A stretch of 53,144 bases of DNA from an uncultured Alphaproteobacteria bacterium. GTDB taxonomy: Bacteria > Pseudomonadota > Alphaproteobacteria > Pelagibacterales > Pelagibacteraceae. The stretch's first letter is position 1, and each line of letters begins with the position of its first letter. A program made the translations under genes and the position numbers. Positions 18,301-26,896 of the stretch are shown here, piece by piece. The stretch lies in contig CAIQAD010000047.1 of NCBI GenBank assembly GCA_903869725.1, positions 1 to 53,144 of the forward strand, written 5' to 3'. The notes below the pieces were generated by a model. That model did not search any database, was not told the DNA's origin, and saw only the letters and a list, made by a program, of their open reading frames with translations.

Positions 18301-18792
18301 ATGATTATTGTTAAAAAATCAGGTTATTTATCTTACAAAAATCTCAAGTTTAAATGTGCTTTAGGAAAAAAAGGCATCAAAAATAAGCTAAGAGAAGGAG
18401 ATAAAATAACACCCAAAGGAATTTTTAAAACAGGCAATCTATATTATCGGCATGATCAAATAAAAAACCTAAGAACACAGTTAAAAAAAATAAAAATTAC
18501 CAAAAATTTAGGATGGTGTGATAATCCAAATCATAAATACTATAACAGACCTATACGATTACCTTTCGAAGCAAGTCATGAAAAACTTTATAGAAAAGAC
18601 AGAATTTATGATCTTGTTTTAGTGATTAATTATAACATTCAACCTACAAAAAAAAATAAAGGCAGTGCAATATTTTTACATATAGCTAAAAAAAATTATG
18701 TACCAACAAATGGGTGTGTTGCTATAAAAAAAAATGATTTTCTAAAATTACTGAAAATTCTTAGAAAAAATACTAAAATAAGGTTAAATTAG
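18301..18792 (+). CDS. L,D-transpeptidase (YkuD family)
   Basis: The 163-residue protein has a YkuD catalytic domain: REGDKITPKGIF near residue 35, FLHIAK with the active-site His, and TNGCVAI with the nucleophilic Cys (family SxGCV). Enzymes of this family form 3-3 peptidoglycan cross-links or attach proteins to peptidoglycan. There is no obvious signal peptide; this matches the short COG3786-type alphaproteobacterial members. It is divergent from the winged-helix regulator and 8 bp from the convergent yggS-like gene. Confidence 0.87.
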   Translation: MIIVKKSGYLSYKNLKFKCALGKKGIKNKLREGDKITPKGIFKTGNLYYRHDQIKNLRTQLKKIKITKNLGWCDNPNHKYYNRPIRLPFEASHEKLYRKDRIYDLVLVINYNIQPTKKNKGSAIFLHIAKKNYVPTNGCVAIKKNDFLKLLKILRKNTKIRLN

Positions 18793-18799
18793 TATTAAT

Positions 18800-19429
18800 T
18801 TATGAAAAAATTGCAGAACCAACTCTAACAAAAGTAGATCCACATTCAACTGCTTCTTTATAGTCACTGGACATCCCCATGCTTAGTTCTTTTAAATTAA
18901 AAAATTTATTTAATTTACTAAGTTTAATAAAAAAATCTTTCGGCTCCTTATCAACAGGCGGGATACACATTAATCCTATGATATCTAAATTTAATGTTTT
19001 GCAATATTGTAATAAATTTTCGCAATCGTTAAAAGCAACACCAGATTTTTGGGGCTCATCTCCAATATTAACTTGTATAAAATATTTAAGTTTAATTTTT
19101 AATTTATTTTCTTCTTTTGAAAAACATTTAGCTAGCTTTTGACTATCTAAAGAATGAACAAAATGAAATAATCCGAATAATTCTTTAACTTTGTTAGATT
19201 GAATTTTTCCAATAAAATGTAGTTTAATGTTAGAAAATTTTTTATCTACTAACTTCCACTTATTTTTAGCTTCCTGAACTCTATTTTCACCAAAATGAAC
19301 ATGGCCGTCTTCAAGGATTGGCAAAATATTAGCAAGCTTCTGGTTTTTGCAAACAACAATTAATTTCGTTGTTGAAGACAGGTTATTCATCTCTCTTTTA
19401 ATTTTACGATAATTTTGCAATATATTCAC
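18800..19429 (-). CDS. YggS-family PLP homeostasis protein
   Basis: The 209-residue alanine-racemase-fold protein binds pyridoxal phosphate. Typical motifs are KLIVVCKNQ with the PLP Lys, HFGENRVQEAKNKW, LHFIGKIQSNKV, FIQVNIGDEPQKSGV, GLMCIPP and LSMGMSSDYKEAVECGSTFVR. The frame starts with a GTG at 19429, 2 bp from the divergent ThiE-like ATG. An ATG 13 codons later (19390) is the alternative and would leave a 41-bp control region, but it loses the N-terminal helix usual in the family. Confidence 0.92.
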   Translation of the reverse strand: MNILQNYRKIKREMNNLSSTTKLIVVCKNQKLANILPILEDGHVHFGENRVQEAKNKWKLVDKKFSNIKLHFIGKIQSNKVKELFGLFHFVHSLDSQKLAKCFSKEENKLKIKLKYFIQVNIGDEPQKSGVAFNDCENLLQYCKTLNLDIIGLMCIPPVDKEPKDFFIKLSKLNKFFNLKELSMGMSSDYKEAVECGSTFVRVGSAIFS

Positions 19430-19431
19430 AG

Positions 19432-19989
19432 ATGCACATTATTTATAACGAATCTTATCTTTTAACTAACGAAATTAATAAAACAATTGAGAAAAATATT
19501 TTAAAATTTAAAAAAATTTCAATTATTTATTATAACCCAGAAGAGTTAAATAAAGATAAATACTTAAATAATTGTAAAATATTATCTTATTTTTGTAAAA
19601 AAAATCGTTTAGAATTTTACGTGTCTGATAATTTGAACTTGTGCATGAAATTTAAATGCAAAGGAATTTTTTTAACAAATCCTAAGAAAAATAAAAATTA
19701 CACTTATTTAAAAAAAAATTTTAAAATAATTGGCAGGGCGCACAACCAATTAGAGTATTCAATATTAAATAAAAAAGGTTGTTCAACAATAATGCTATCG
19801 CCTTTGTTTTATAATAATAAATATTCTTTAAATCAGATTCTTAATATCGTTAGATTTAATCTCATTACAAATTTATGGAAAACAAAAATATGCGCCTTAG
19901 GAGGCATTAATATCAAAAATATTAATAGAATAAAGATGCTAAATAATAAAATTTCTATCTCATTTAAGAGTTTAATTAACGATCTTTAA
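19432..19989 (+). CDS. Divergent thiamine-phosphate-synthase-like (ThiE/TenI) protein
   Basis: The 185-residue protein aligns by pattern to ThiE/TenI TIM barrels: FYVSDNLNLCMKFKCKGIFL corresponds to the ThiE segment with GVHLGQ, IIGRAHNQLEY to the IGxSxH region, TIMLSPLF to the YxxxGPxF region and ICALGGINIKNI to the ALGGI loop. Several ThiE residues are changed (the HLGQ equivalent is IFLTNP), so catalytic activity in thiamine synthesis is doubtful. It could be a regulator or a changed-specificity enzyme. A strong hairpin terminator follows the stop. Confidence 0.6.
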   Translation: MHIIYNESYLLTNEINKTIEKNILKFKKISIIYYNPEELNKDKYLNNCKILSYFCKKNRLEFYVSDNLNLCMKFKCKGIFLTNPKKNKNYTYLKKNFKIIGRAHNQLEYSILNKKGCSTIMLSPLFYNNKYSLNQILNIVRFNLITNLWKTKICALGGINIKNINRIKMLNNKISISFKSLINDL

Positions 19990-19993
19990 ATAA

Positions 19994-20030
19994 AAAAACC
20001 CACCTGCTATTTTTTAACAAGTGGGTTTTT
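19994..20030. terminator. Strong bidirectional Rho-independent terminator
   Basis: A perfect 10-bp inverted repeat (AAAAACCCAC at 19994-20003, GTGGGTTTTT at 20021-20030) has a GC-rich core flanked by an A tract on one side and a T tract on the other. It lies between the convergent ThiE-like gene and the porin gene and can serve both. It is the clearest intrinsic terminator I see in the window. Confidence 0.9.
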
Positions 20031-20061
20031 AAATATTGTCTTAGTAGTTAAACTAGAACAA

Positions 20062-21261
20062 TTAGAAGTTTACTCCTGTCCATACTAGGAAATCTTGTTC
20101 CCCGCCATTGCCATGAAGTCCACCAACGTTACTAGTTGTTCTGTATTGTCCTTTAACAGCAACAGGTCCTAAACTGTAACCAGCTGAAAGGATTTTGATT
20201 ACTTCATCTTTTTTGTCAACAGCATCTCCTGCAGTTCCGCCATTGCCATCACTACGCCCAGCTTTTGCGTAAGTGCCTGCAATACTGAAATCTTTGGTTA
20301 CTGCATAAGATAAACCGGCTGATGCAGCAGTAACTTGTCCACCTGAAGTGGCAGTCGTTGCTGGCAAACCATCTTTTGCCCACTCAGCTGCAACTGTAAA
20401 TGCAGTTCCAGGAATAGCGTAAGTAGCATTGACTTTTTCACCGAATATTTTACCAACGTAAGTAGTTACGTTTAGTTTTTGAGAGTTGTTATACCAAGCT
20501 GAAGCTTGAAGTCCTGGCACACCTAAATTACCCATGAAACCAAATTCATAAGCAGATCCATAAGTGCTGTTGTAATCAGCAGCTACAGAAGTGTTACCAT
20601 TATCGTTACCAAAATATGCTTTATTAGAACCCAAAGCATCTCTGTTTGGAACGTATAAAGCTGAAAACGACCCAAATCCTGGAACGTTTTGTATTATACC
20701 TACTCCTGCAGACTCATAAGGAGTGTTTATTGTAGTAGGATAAATACCAGCAACTCCACTGCCAGGGTAAGGTCTAACATATGATGAAGGACCTCCCATT
20801 AAAGTTGGGTTATTATCTGGGGATTGAATGTGATCGACAGAAACTGTTAAAGTTGTGTTTCCAATCATTACATCAATGAAATTATTTTCAGAGAACATTC
20901 CAGATACTTGTCCAGCAGCTGCGCCTCCTGTTGTGCTAACGGCGTTATTTTCTGAGCCATCAACTTCAATAGAGAAACCTGCAGCGTATCCCCAACCATT
21001 GTTAAGTTTTCCGCGATTGTTAATATTAATTTGAACTTCTTTTCCAAATCCATGCAAACCAGCTAAACCAGCTGTTGAGGCAGTGTTTCCACCATTAACT
21101 TTTTGGTCTCTGAAAGAAAAGTACATATTACCGCTTACAGTTGTTCCATCTTTGCCACCATTATCGTAATAAGTAGTAGCTTGTTGTGCTAATGCAGAAC
21201 CTGCACTGACAGCAACCAATGAACCAACTAAAGCTGTAGTAAGTTTTAGTTTATTTTTCAT
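20062..21261 (-). CDS. Outer-membrane porin
   Basis: The 399-residue protein begins with a signal peptide (LVGSLVAVSAGSALA, cut before QQAT near residue 26). It consists of alternating polar/hydrophobic beta strands rich in Gly, Ala, Asn and Tyr, and ends in TGVNF, the C-terminal Phe expected of a BAM substrate. Its composition is clearly less AT-driven than its neighbours, as expected of a highly expressed protein. It is a general diffusion-type barrel by pattern; the solute is unknown. It has the only strong terminator and one of the largest upstream regions in the window. Confidence 0.85.
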   Translation of the reverse strand: MKNKLKLTTALVGSLVAVSAGSALAQQATTYYDNGGKDGTTVSGNMYFSFRDQKVNGGNTASTAGLAGLHGFGKEVQININNRGKLNNGWGYAAGFSIEVDGSENNAVSTTGGAAAGQVSGMFSENNFIDVMIGNTTLTVSVDHIQSPDNNPTLMGGPSSYVRPYPGSGVAGIYPTTINTPYESAGVGIIQNVPGFGSFSALYVPNRDALGSNKAYFGNDNGNTSVAADYNSTYGSAYEFGFMGNLGVPGLQASAWYNNSQKLNVTTYVGKIFGEKVNATYAIPGTAFTVAAEWAKDGLPATTATSGGQVTAASAGLSYAVTKDFSIAGTYAKAGRSDGNGGTAGDAVDKKDEVIKILSAGYSLGPVAVKGQYRTTSNVGGLHGNGGEQDFLVWTGVNF

Positions 21262-21312
21262 GTTTATTTATTTGTTGTTAGTTTTAATTGTTAATTTTAA
21301 TTTAATTAACGA

Positions 21313-21318
21313 TGTCAA
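21313..21318 (-). promoter_or_regulatory. Candidate porin -35 element
   Basis: On the minus strand this reads TTGACA, an exact sigma-70 -35 hexamer, 51 bp before the porin start. No convincing -10 hexamer lies at 16-18 bp; TAAAAT occurs at a 13-bp spacing. The element is plausible because the gene needs a strong promoter, but an exact TTGACA can occur by chance. Confidence 0.35.
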
Positions 21319-21354
21319 AATATTCTTTTTTTTAGTACTTACAATTTTGCATGC

Positions 21355-21374
21355 TAATTTTATCTAATTTTATC
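21355..21374. repeat. Tandem 10-bp direct repeat in the porin/lipoprotein divergent region
   Basis: TAATTTTATC occurs twice head-to-tail at 21355-21364 and 21365-21374. A period near one helical turn is the arrangement bound by OmpR-family winged-helix dimers. The site lies 94 bp before the porin ATG and about 37 bp upstream of the TTGACA. Regulatory function is inferred. Confidence 0.45.
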
Positions 21375-21477
21375 TCAATATGTGTTATTTATGCAACATT
21401 TTCTGCTTGAAAAGCCTTAAAAATCAACATTATTACGGTTATTATGATTATACTTTTATTATGAAAATCATTATAAA

Positions 21478-22041
21478 ATGCCAATGAATTTAAAAACAAT
21501 CTTACTATTTACATTAATTTTAATCAATGCCTGCTCTATCTTTAGTTCAAAAGAGACTGACCCAATTTTAGATCAAGAAAGTTCAAACTCTGGATCAGGA
21601 AAGAAGGCCGGAAGTGCAGGGGTTGATGCGAAAACTAGGACTGAAATTTATCGTAATGAACACCCTCTTATTGACTTTGGTGGAGACAGTAAAAAAAGTA
21701 ATAACTTTGTATTTGGAACTTCTAATGTTTTATGGAGAGCAACACTTAAAGCGTTAGATTTTATTCCTCTAACAAGCGCTGATTACGCTGGAGGAATTAT
21801 AATTTTTGACTGGTATTCAGATGTGTCAAATCCTAAAGAACAAATAAAATTGACAGTTAAATTTTTAAGTAATGATCTTAGATCCGACGCTTTGCAAGTT
21901 ACTGCATTTAAAAAAATCTGTATAAATGATAAATGCACCACAACAAAAGTTGATAGCAATTTCACAGATGAAATTAAAGACTCTATACTAACGGCTGCAA
22001 GAAATTTAAAATTGCAGGATGCAAAATCACAAAAAAATTAA
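21478..22041 (+). CDS. DUF3576-family lipoprotein
   Basis: The 187-residue protein has a lipoprotein signal with the lipobox INAC (Cys19) and a C-terminal globular domain of the DUF3576 type (VLWRATLKALDFIPLTSADYAGGIIIFDWY). The family is alphaproteobacterial, of unknown function and typically sits directly upstream of leuS, as here (21-bp gap). A second in-frame ATG at 21484 is an equally good start. The adjoining leuS-lptE pair suggests a link to outer-membrane biogenesis. Confidence 0.85.
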   Translation: MPMNLKTILLFTLILINACSIFSSKETDPILDQESSNSGSGKKAGSAGVDAKTRTEIYRNEHPLIDFGGDSKKSNNFVFGTSNVLWRATLKALDFIPLTSADYAGGIIIFDWYSDVSNPKEQIKLTVKFLSNDLRSDALQVTAFKKICINDKCTTTKVDSNFTDEIKDSILTAARNLKLQDAKSQKN

Positions 22042-22062
22042 TTTTTTATAATCTCCACAACA

Positions 22063-24594
22063 ATGGAAAATTATAATCACGTAGCTACAGAAAATAAGTG
22101 GCAAAAAAAATTTAAAGAAAAAAAAACATTTCTAACCACCAAAGACAATTCTAAAAAAAAATTTTATTGCCTAGAAATGTTTCCATATCCATCTGGAAAT
22201 ATTCATATGGGCCATGTTCGAAATTATACGCTTGGTGATGTCATTGCTAATTTTAAAAGACTAAACGGATTTAATGTTTTGCACCCAATGGGATGGGATG
22301 CTTTCGGTTTGCCCGCAGAAAATGCAGCTATACAAAATAAACTACATCCAAAAGATTGGACTTTAAAAAATATAGACCAAATGAAAAAGCAGTTAAAAAA
22401 ATTGGGTCTATCTATTGATTGGGATAGAGAAATTTCAACCTGTGATGAAAATTATTATAAACAGCAGCAAGTTTTATTTGGAGTCTTATTTAAAAAGGGC
22501 CTTATTTACAAAAAAGAAAGTTATGTAAATTGGGATCCAATAGATAATACTGTACTTGCTAACGAACAAGTTATTGATGGTAAGGGTTGGAGATCAGGAG
22601 CAATTGTTGAGAAAAAAAAGCTTAATCAATGGTTTTTAAAAATTACTCAATTCTCAGACCAATTATTGGAATCTCTAAACAATCTTGAAGGTTGGCCTGA
22701 AAAAGTAAAGTTAATGCAAAAGAATTGGATTGGAAAATCAGAAGGTTGTGAAATTATTTTTATTTCTGATTTTAATAACGTTAGTATTAAAATATTTACA
22801 ACACGACCAGACACAATATTTGGAGCTAGTTTTATTGCTATAGCACCAGATCATCCTTTTACAGAAAATTTAAAAGATGACCAAAAATTTCAAACTTTTA
22901 AAAAAGAAGCACTAAAGAATATAAGTAACGAGTCCTCATTCCAACAAAATGAGAAATTAGGCTTTAAAACTAAGTTTTCTGTATTTCACCCCTTCACTAA
23001 AAAAAAATTGCCCATCTTTGTAGCAAATTTTGTGCTTATGGACTACGGCTCTGGTGCTATTTTTGGATGTCCTGCTCATGATCAAAGAGATTTAGATTTT
23101 GCAAAAAAATATAATTTAGAAATTATTCCTGTTGTTACTTCTGAAAAATCAAAAGAAATAAATATTATAGATAAAGCTTTTACTGAAGATGGATATGCAA
23201 TTAATTCTGAATTTTTAAACAATTTAAGTACAATTGAGGCAAAAAATAAAATTATAGAGGAATTTGAAAAAAATAAAATTGGTACACGTAAAATATCTTA
23301 CAGATTAAAAGATTGGGGAATATCAAGACAAAGATATTGGGGATGTCCAATTCCAATAATTTACAGGGAAGATGGAAAAACAATTTTGCTAGAAAAAAAT
23401 CTTCCAATTAAACTTCCTTTAGATGTTGATTTTAATAAGGCTGGAAATCCTTTAGAAAATCACCCATCTTGGAAACATACTACTTGTCCTGAAACTGGAA
23501 TGAAAGCAATTCGAGAAACGGATACTTTGGATACTTTTTTTGACTCATCTTGGTATTTCTTAAGATTCTGTTCTCCTCACGAACAAAATTTACCTTTTGC
23601 GCAAGATGAAATAAACTATTGGATGCCGGTTGATCAATATATTGGGGGAGTGGAGCACGCTATACTTCACTTATTATATTCAAGATTTTTTACCCTTGCA
23701 TTGCAAGATGATTATAAAATTAAAAGTGCTGAGCCATTTAAAAATCTTTTTACGCAAGGAATGGTTTGTCATCCAACCTATAAAACAAATGATGGAAAAT
23801 GGATATTTCCAAATCAAGTTCTTGGGGAGGGTAAAAATTTATTTTTAGCAAATGGAGAAAAGGTGATTCAAGGTGATTCCCAAGCAATGTCTAAATCAAA
23901 AAAGAACGTTGTTGATCCTGAGGAGATTATAAAAATCTATGGTTCAGATGCAATGCGTTGGTTCATTTTATCAGATAGTCCTCCGGATAGAGATATTCAA
24001 TGGAGCGAAAATGGAATTCAGGGTTCTTTTAAATATATTCAAAAAATATGGCGTACTTCAGAACTTGTAAAATCCTATAAACAAGAAAAAAACGACACTA
24101 ACAATAATTACGATGACGAAATTAATATTTTAATTGAACAAATATCCACATGTATTCAAAAGTTTCATATCAATGTTGCAATTGCAAAACTTTACACATT
24201 TCTTAATAAAATTAATGAACAGATAGAGTTAAAAATAGTAAAATCTGAAAAAATTTTAGAGAGTTATAAAAATTATTTAATTATAATTTCTGTTTTTATT
24301 CCATTTATTGCTAACGAATGTTGGGAAAAATTAACGGGCAAGGATAATTTATCTGCTCAAAATTGGCCAAAAATAAGCACTTTGATAAAAAAACAGGAAA
24401 CTTGTAATGTTGTCATACAAATAAATGGGAAAAAACGTGCAATTGTTAATGTAATGAACGATGAAGAAGAAAGTCAAATTTTTAGCAAATCATTAGCAAT
24501 TAATAATATTAAAGTTATATTGGACGGAAAAACAATTAAGAATAAAATCTTTGTCAAAAATAAAATTTTAAACATTGTCACAAATGAAAATTAA
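22063..24594 (+). CDS. leuS: Leucyl-tRNA synthetase
   Basis: The 843-residue class Ia synthetase charges tRNA-Leu. The HIGH-type motif is in [12 protein letters not shown] (near residue 50), the CP1 editing domain holds [12 protein letters not shown] and the downstream GCPAHDQRD, and KMSKS appears as [12 protein letters not shown] near residue 610. The C-terminal anticodon-binding and ubiquitin-like tail ([15 protein letters not shown]) are present. Length is normal. Its 3' end overlaps lptE by 11 bp. Confidence 0.99.
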   Translation: MENYNHVATENKWQKKFKEKKTFLTTKDNSKKKFYCLEMFPYPSGNIHMGHVRNYTLGDVIANFKRLNGFNVLHPMGWDAFGLPAENAAIQNKLHPKDWTLKNIDQMKKQLKKLGLSIDWDREISTCDENYYKQQQVLFGVLFKKGLIYKKESYVNWDPIDNTVLANEQVIDGKGWRSGAIVEKKKLNQWFLKITQFSDQLLESLNNLEGWPEKVKLMQKNWIGKSEGCEIIFISDFNNVSIKIFTTRPDTIFGASFIAIAPDHPFTENLKDDQKFQTFKKEALKNISNESSFQQNEKLGFKTKFSVFHPFTKKKLPIFVANFVLMDYGSGAIFGCPAHDQRDLDFAKKYNLEIIPVVTSEKSKEINIIDKAFTEDGYAINSEFLNNLSTIEAKNKIIEEFEKNKIGTRKISYRLKDWGISRQRYWGCPIPIIYREDGKTILLEKNLPIKLPLDVDFNKAGNPLENHPSWKHTTCPETGMKAIRETDTLDTFFDSSWYFLRFCSPHEQNLPFAQDEINYWMPVDQYIGGVEHAILHLLYSRFFTLALQDDYKIKSAEPFKNLFTQGMVCHPTYKTNDGKWIFPNQVLGEGKNLFLANGEKVIQGDSQAMSKSKKNVVDPEEIIKIYGSDAMRWFILSDSPPDRDIQWSENGIQGSFKYIQKIWRTSELVKSYKQEKNDTNNNYDDEINILIEQISTCIQKFHINVAIAKLYTFLNKINEQIELKIVKSEKILESYKNYLIIISVFIPFIANECWEKLTGKDNLSAQNWPKISTLIKKQETCNVVIQINGKKRAIVNVMNDEEESQIFSKSLAINNIKVILDGKTIKNKIFVKNKILNIVTNEN

Positions 24595-25048
24595 AAAAGT
24601 ATTTGGGTTATTTTTAATACTTTTTTTAACACATTGCGGATTTTCTCCAATTTTTTTAGGAGATCAAAAACCAATTTATTTTTCAAAAATTGAAATTACT
24701 GGACAACAAGATCTAGCATTTCCCTTAGAACAAAAATTAGGTCTTATTAAAGATGAAAAAAACTTAAAAGGAAATCAGTTTAATGCTCAGGTTTTTAGCA
24801 CAGAAGAAACTTCTCAGATTGATGCAAGAGGGGTTCCAACTGAAACAACAGTAAAACTTACTGTATCTTTTGAAATAAAAGATAAAACAGGGTTAGTTGT
24901 CTATTCTGGATCAGCAGAAAAATCTATTAGAGTTGCCATAACAGACAACGTCTCTAACAATATAATCATAAAAAACAATAGTAAAGTTAGCCTTCTTGAC
25001 CCTATTGCTCAAAGTATAAAATTCAAAATAAGAACTGCATTAAAATAA
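24584..25048 (+). CDS. lptE: LptE-like LPS-assembly lipoprotein
   Basis: The 154-residue lipoprotein has a signal ending in the lipobox LTHC followed by GFSPIF, the usual LptE start after lipidation (CGFxP). LptE plugs the LptD barrel that inserts lipopolysaccharide in the outer membrane. The ATG at 24584 is chosen over a TTG three codons upstream because it gives a normal signal peptide. Position between leuS and holA is the conserved alphaproteobacterial one and supports the call, since the protein sequence itself is weakly conserved. Confidence 0.87.
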   Translation: MKIKKVFGLFLILFLTHCGFSPIFLGDQKPIYFSKIEITGQQDLAFPLEQKLGLIKDEKNLKGNQFNAQVFSTEETSQIDARGVPTETTVKLTVSFEIKDKTGLVVYSGSAEKSIRVAITDNVSNNIIIKNNSKVSLLDPIAQSIKFKIRTALK

Positions 25049-25053
25049 AATTA

Positions 25054-26052
25054 ATGCTTTTAAGATCTCAAGATATTTATCTTAAAAAAAATGATTTCTT
25101 TAAAGGAAAGATAATTCTTTTATATGGAGAAAATGAGGATTTAAGTAAGTATTATAGTTTAATTCTTTCAGAAAAGTTTAAAGAGAAAAATAAAATAATT
25201 AAAACTTTTTTTGAAGAAGATATATTAAAAAACCCAGATCACATTATCGCAGAATATAATAATGGAAGCTTGTTTGGGGACAAAATTATTTCTATTATTA
25301 AAAATTGTTCAGATAAAATTTTAGATGTCCTTAGCCAAATAAGTATATCTATTAATGAAGAAGTAATAATATTAAATTCTGGCTTATTGCAAAAAACTTC
25401 TAAACTTAGGAAATTTGCAGAGAGTAGTCCAAATACAATATGCATTCCTTGCTACCAAGAAAATCTCATAGATATAAAAAGATTTTTACTTAATGAGTTA
25501 CAACAAAAAAAAGTTGGCCTATCTAGCGAACAAATTGACCATATTATTCATTATTCTTCATTAAGACGTTCAAAGATTACTGAAATAATCGATAAATTAA
25601 GTCTTATCAACAAGGATCAAAAGATCGATAAAAAAATTCTTGAGGAAATTTGTAGCGAACAAGATCTTCAGAAAAATGAAGAGATTATTGATATTTTGCT
25701 CTCAAAAAACAAAAAAAACATCAATGAATTCATTTCCAATATGTCTAATTACGATAAAAATTATATCGAAATAATAATTTTTTTAAGAAACCTAATTATA
25801 AAAATATTAAACATTTATAGCCATGATTACAAAATGTCTTTGGATGAAAAAATTGAAAAATACAAGCCTGCTATTTTTTGGAAAGAAAAAGATCGGATAA
25901 AAAGTATTTTAAAAATTTGGAATATAAAAGATCTACAAAAATTATTTAATAATTTAAATTGTCTAGAAAAAGAAATTAAGCTTTCAAATATCAACCAAGA
26001 TATTCAATTTTACTATTTTTTAACAGAAAATTTATCTAAAAGAAGTTTTTAA
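25054..26052 (+). CDS. holA: DNA polymerase III subunit delta
   Basis: The 332-residue clamp-loader subunit opens the beta sliding clamp. It begins with the family pattern IYLKKNDFFKGKIILLYGENEDLSKYYS and keeps the three-domain delta layout: an AAA+-like N-terminal part, SSLRRSKITEIIDKLSLI in the middle and a helical collar domain. It follows lptE (5-bp gap), the typical gene order, and its 3' end overlaps the convergent parB by 17 bp. Confidence 0.93.
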   Translation: MLLRSQDIYLKKNDFFKGKIILLYGENEDLSKYYSLILSEKFKEKNKIIKTFFEEDILKNPDHIIAEYNNGSLFGDKIISIIKNCSDKILDVLSQISISINEEVIILNSGLLQKTSKLRKFAESSPNTICIPCYQENLIDIKRFLLNELQQKKVGLSSEQIDHIIHYSSLRRSKITEIIDKLSLINKDQKIDKKILEEICSEQDLQKNEEIIDILLSKNKKNINEFISNMSNYDKNYIEIIIFLRNLIIKILNIYSHDYKMSLDEKIEKYKPAIFWKEKDRIKSILKIWNIKDLQKLFNNLNCLEKEIKLSNINQDIQFYYFLTENLSKRSF

Positions 26053-26896
26053 GTGTTTTTATAATTTTGGTTAATTGATCAAGATTTTTATAAACAAATT
26101 TTATATCACCTGTATTATTTTTTTTATTATTAATATTTACTTTAATACCCATTAATAATTCAAGATCAGACTCTAATGATCTAATATTGCTATCCTTATT
26201 AATTGTTTGACTATTTTTTTGTTTACCAAACACTTGCTCTTTTTTAACAAGAAACTCGGCTTGTCTTACGGATAAATTTTTATTAACAATAATTTTAGCT
26301 AATTTTATATTATCTGGAATATTAATTAGACATCTTGCATGACCAGCTGTTAATAAGCCATTAAAAATCATATCTTTAATCTCTTGAGGCAAACCTACTA
26401 ACCTTAAAGTATTTGTTATATGACTGCGACTTTTGCCTAAAATCTGAGCTAATGTTTCTTGAGAATAATTAAATTTATTTATAAGATTTTCATAACCTAG
26501 AGCTTCTTCAATTGCATTTAAATCTGATCTTTGAATATTTTCAAGTAGTGCAAATTCTAAAGATTTTTTATCATCTATATCTAAAATAACTACAGGTACT
26601 TCGTGAATTTTTGCAATTTGTGCAGCACGCCATCTTCTTTCTCCTGCTACAATTTCAAACTTATCATTTTTTTTTCTAACTAGAATTGGTTGAATAATTC
26701 CCTGTTGCTTGATTGAATCTGATAATTCATTTAAAAGTTTAATATCAAAACTTTTTCTAGGTTGATCAGGATTTGGATAAAGTAAATGAATAGGTACTTT
26801 TTCTGAAACGTTAGAATTTTGAATTTGCGCCTGCACATTCTCACCCATTAATGCGGACAAACCTTTGCCTAATCCTTTAAATTTATTTGTAATCAT
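26036..26896 (-). CDS. parB: Chromosome-partitioning protein ParB
   Basis: The 286-residue centromere-binding protein and CTPase has the N-terminal GLGKGLSALMG segment that contacts ParA, the ParB/Srx domain with NPDQPRKSF and GERRWRAAQIA, the helix-turn-helix region QETLAQILGKSRSHITNTLRL that reads parS, and a C-terminal dimerisation region. Length is typical. It directly abuts the parA stop (0-bp gap). A matching parS site lies 1.4 kb away inside rsmG. Confidence 0.98.
   Translation of the reverse strand: MITNKFKGLGKGLSALMGENVQAQIQNSNVSEKVPIHLLYPNPDQPRKSFDIKLLNELSDSIKQQGIIQPILVRKKNDKFEIVAGERRWRAAQIAKIHEVPVVILDIDDKKSLEFALLENIQRSDLNAIEEALGYENLINKFNYSQETLAQILGKSRSHITNTLRLVGLPQEIKDMIFNGLLTAGHARCLINIPDNIKLAKIIVNKNLSVRQAEFLVKKEQVFGKQKNSQTINKDSNIRSLESDLELLMGIKVNINNKKNNTGDIKFVYKNLDQLTKIIKTLKNFF

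Noticed and set aside
20868-21053. Second reading frame within the porin gene
   Set aside because: It shadows the porin frame, lacks family features and has no start context.
24144-24152. DnaA-box-like ATATCCACA
   Set aside because: Isolated within leuS coding sequence, no cluster nearby.
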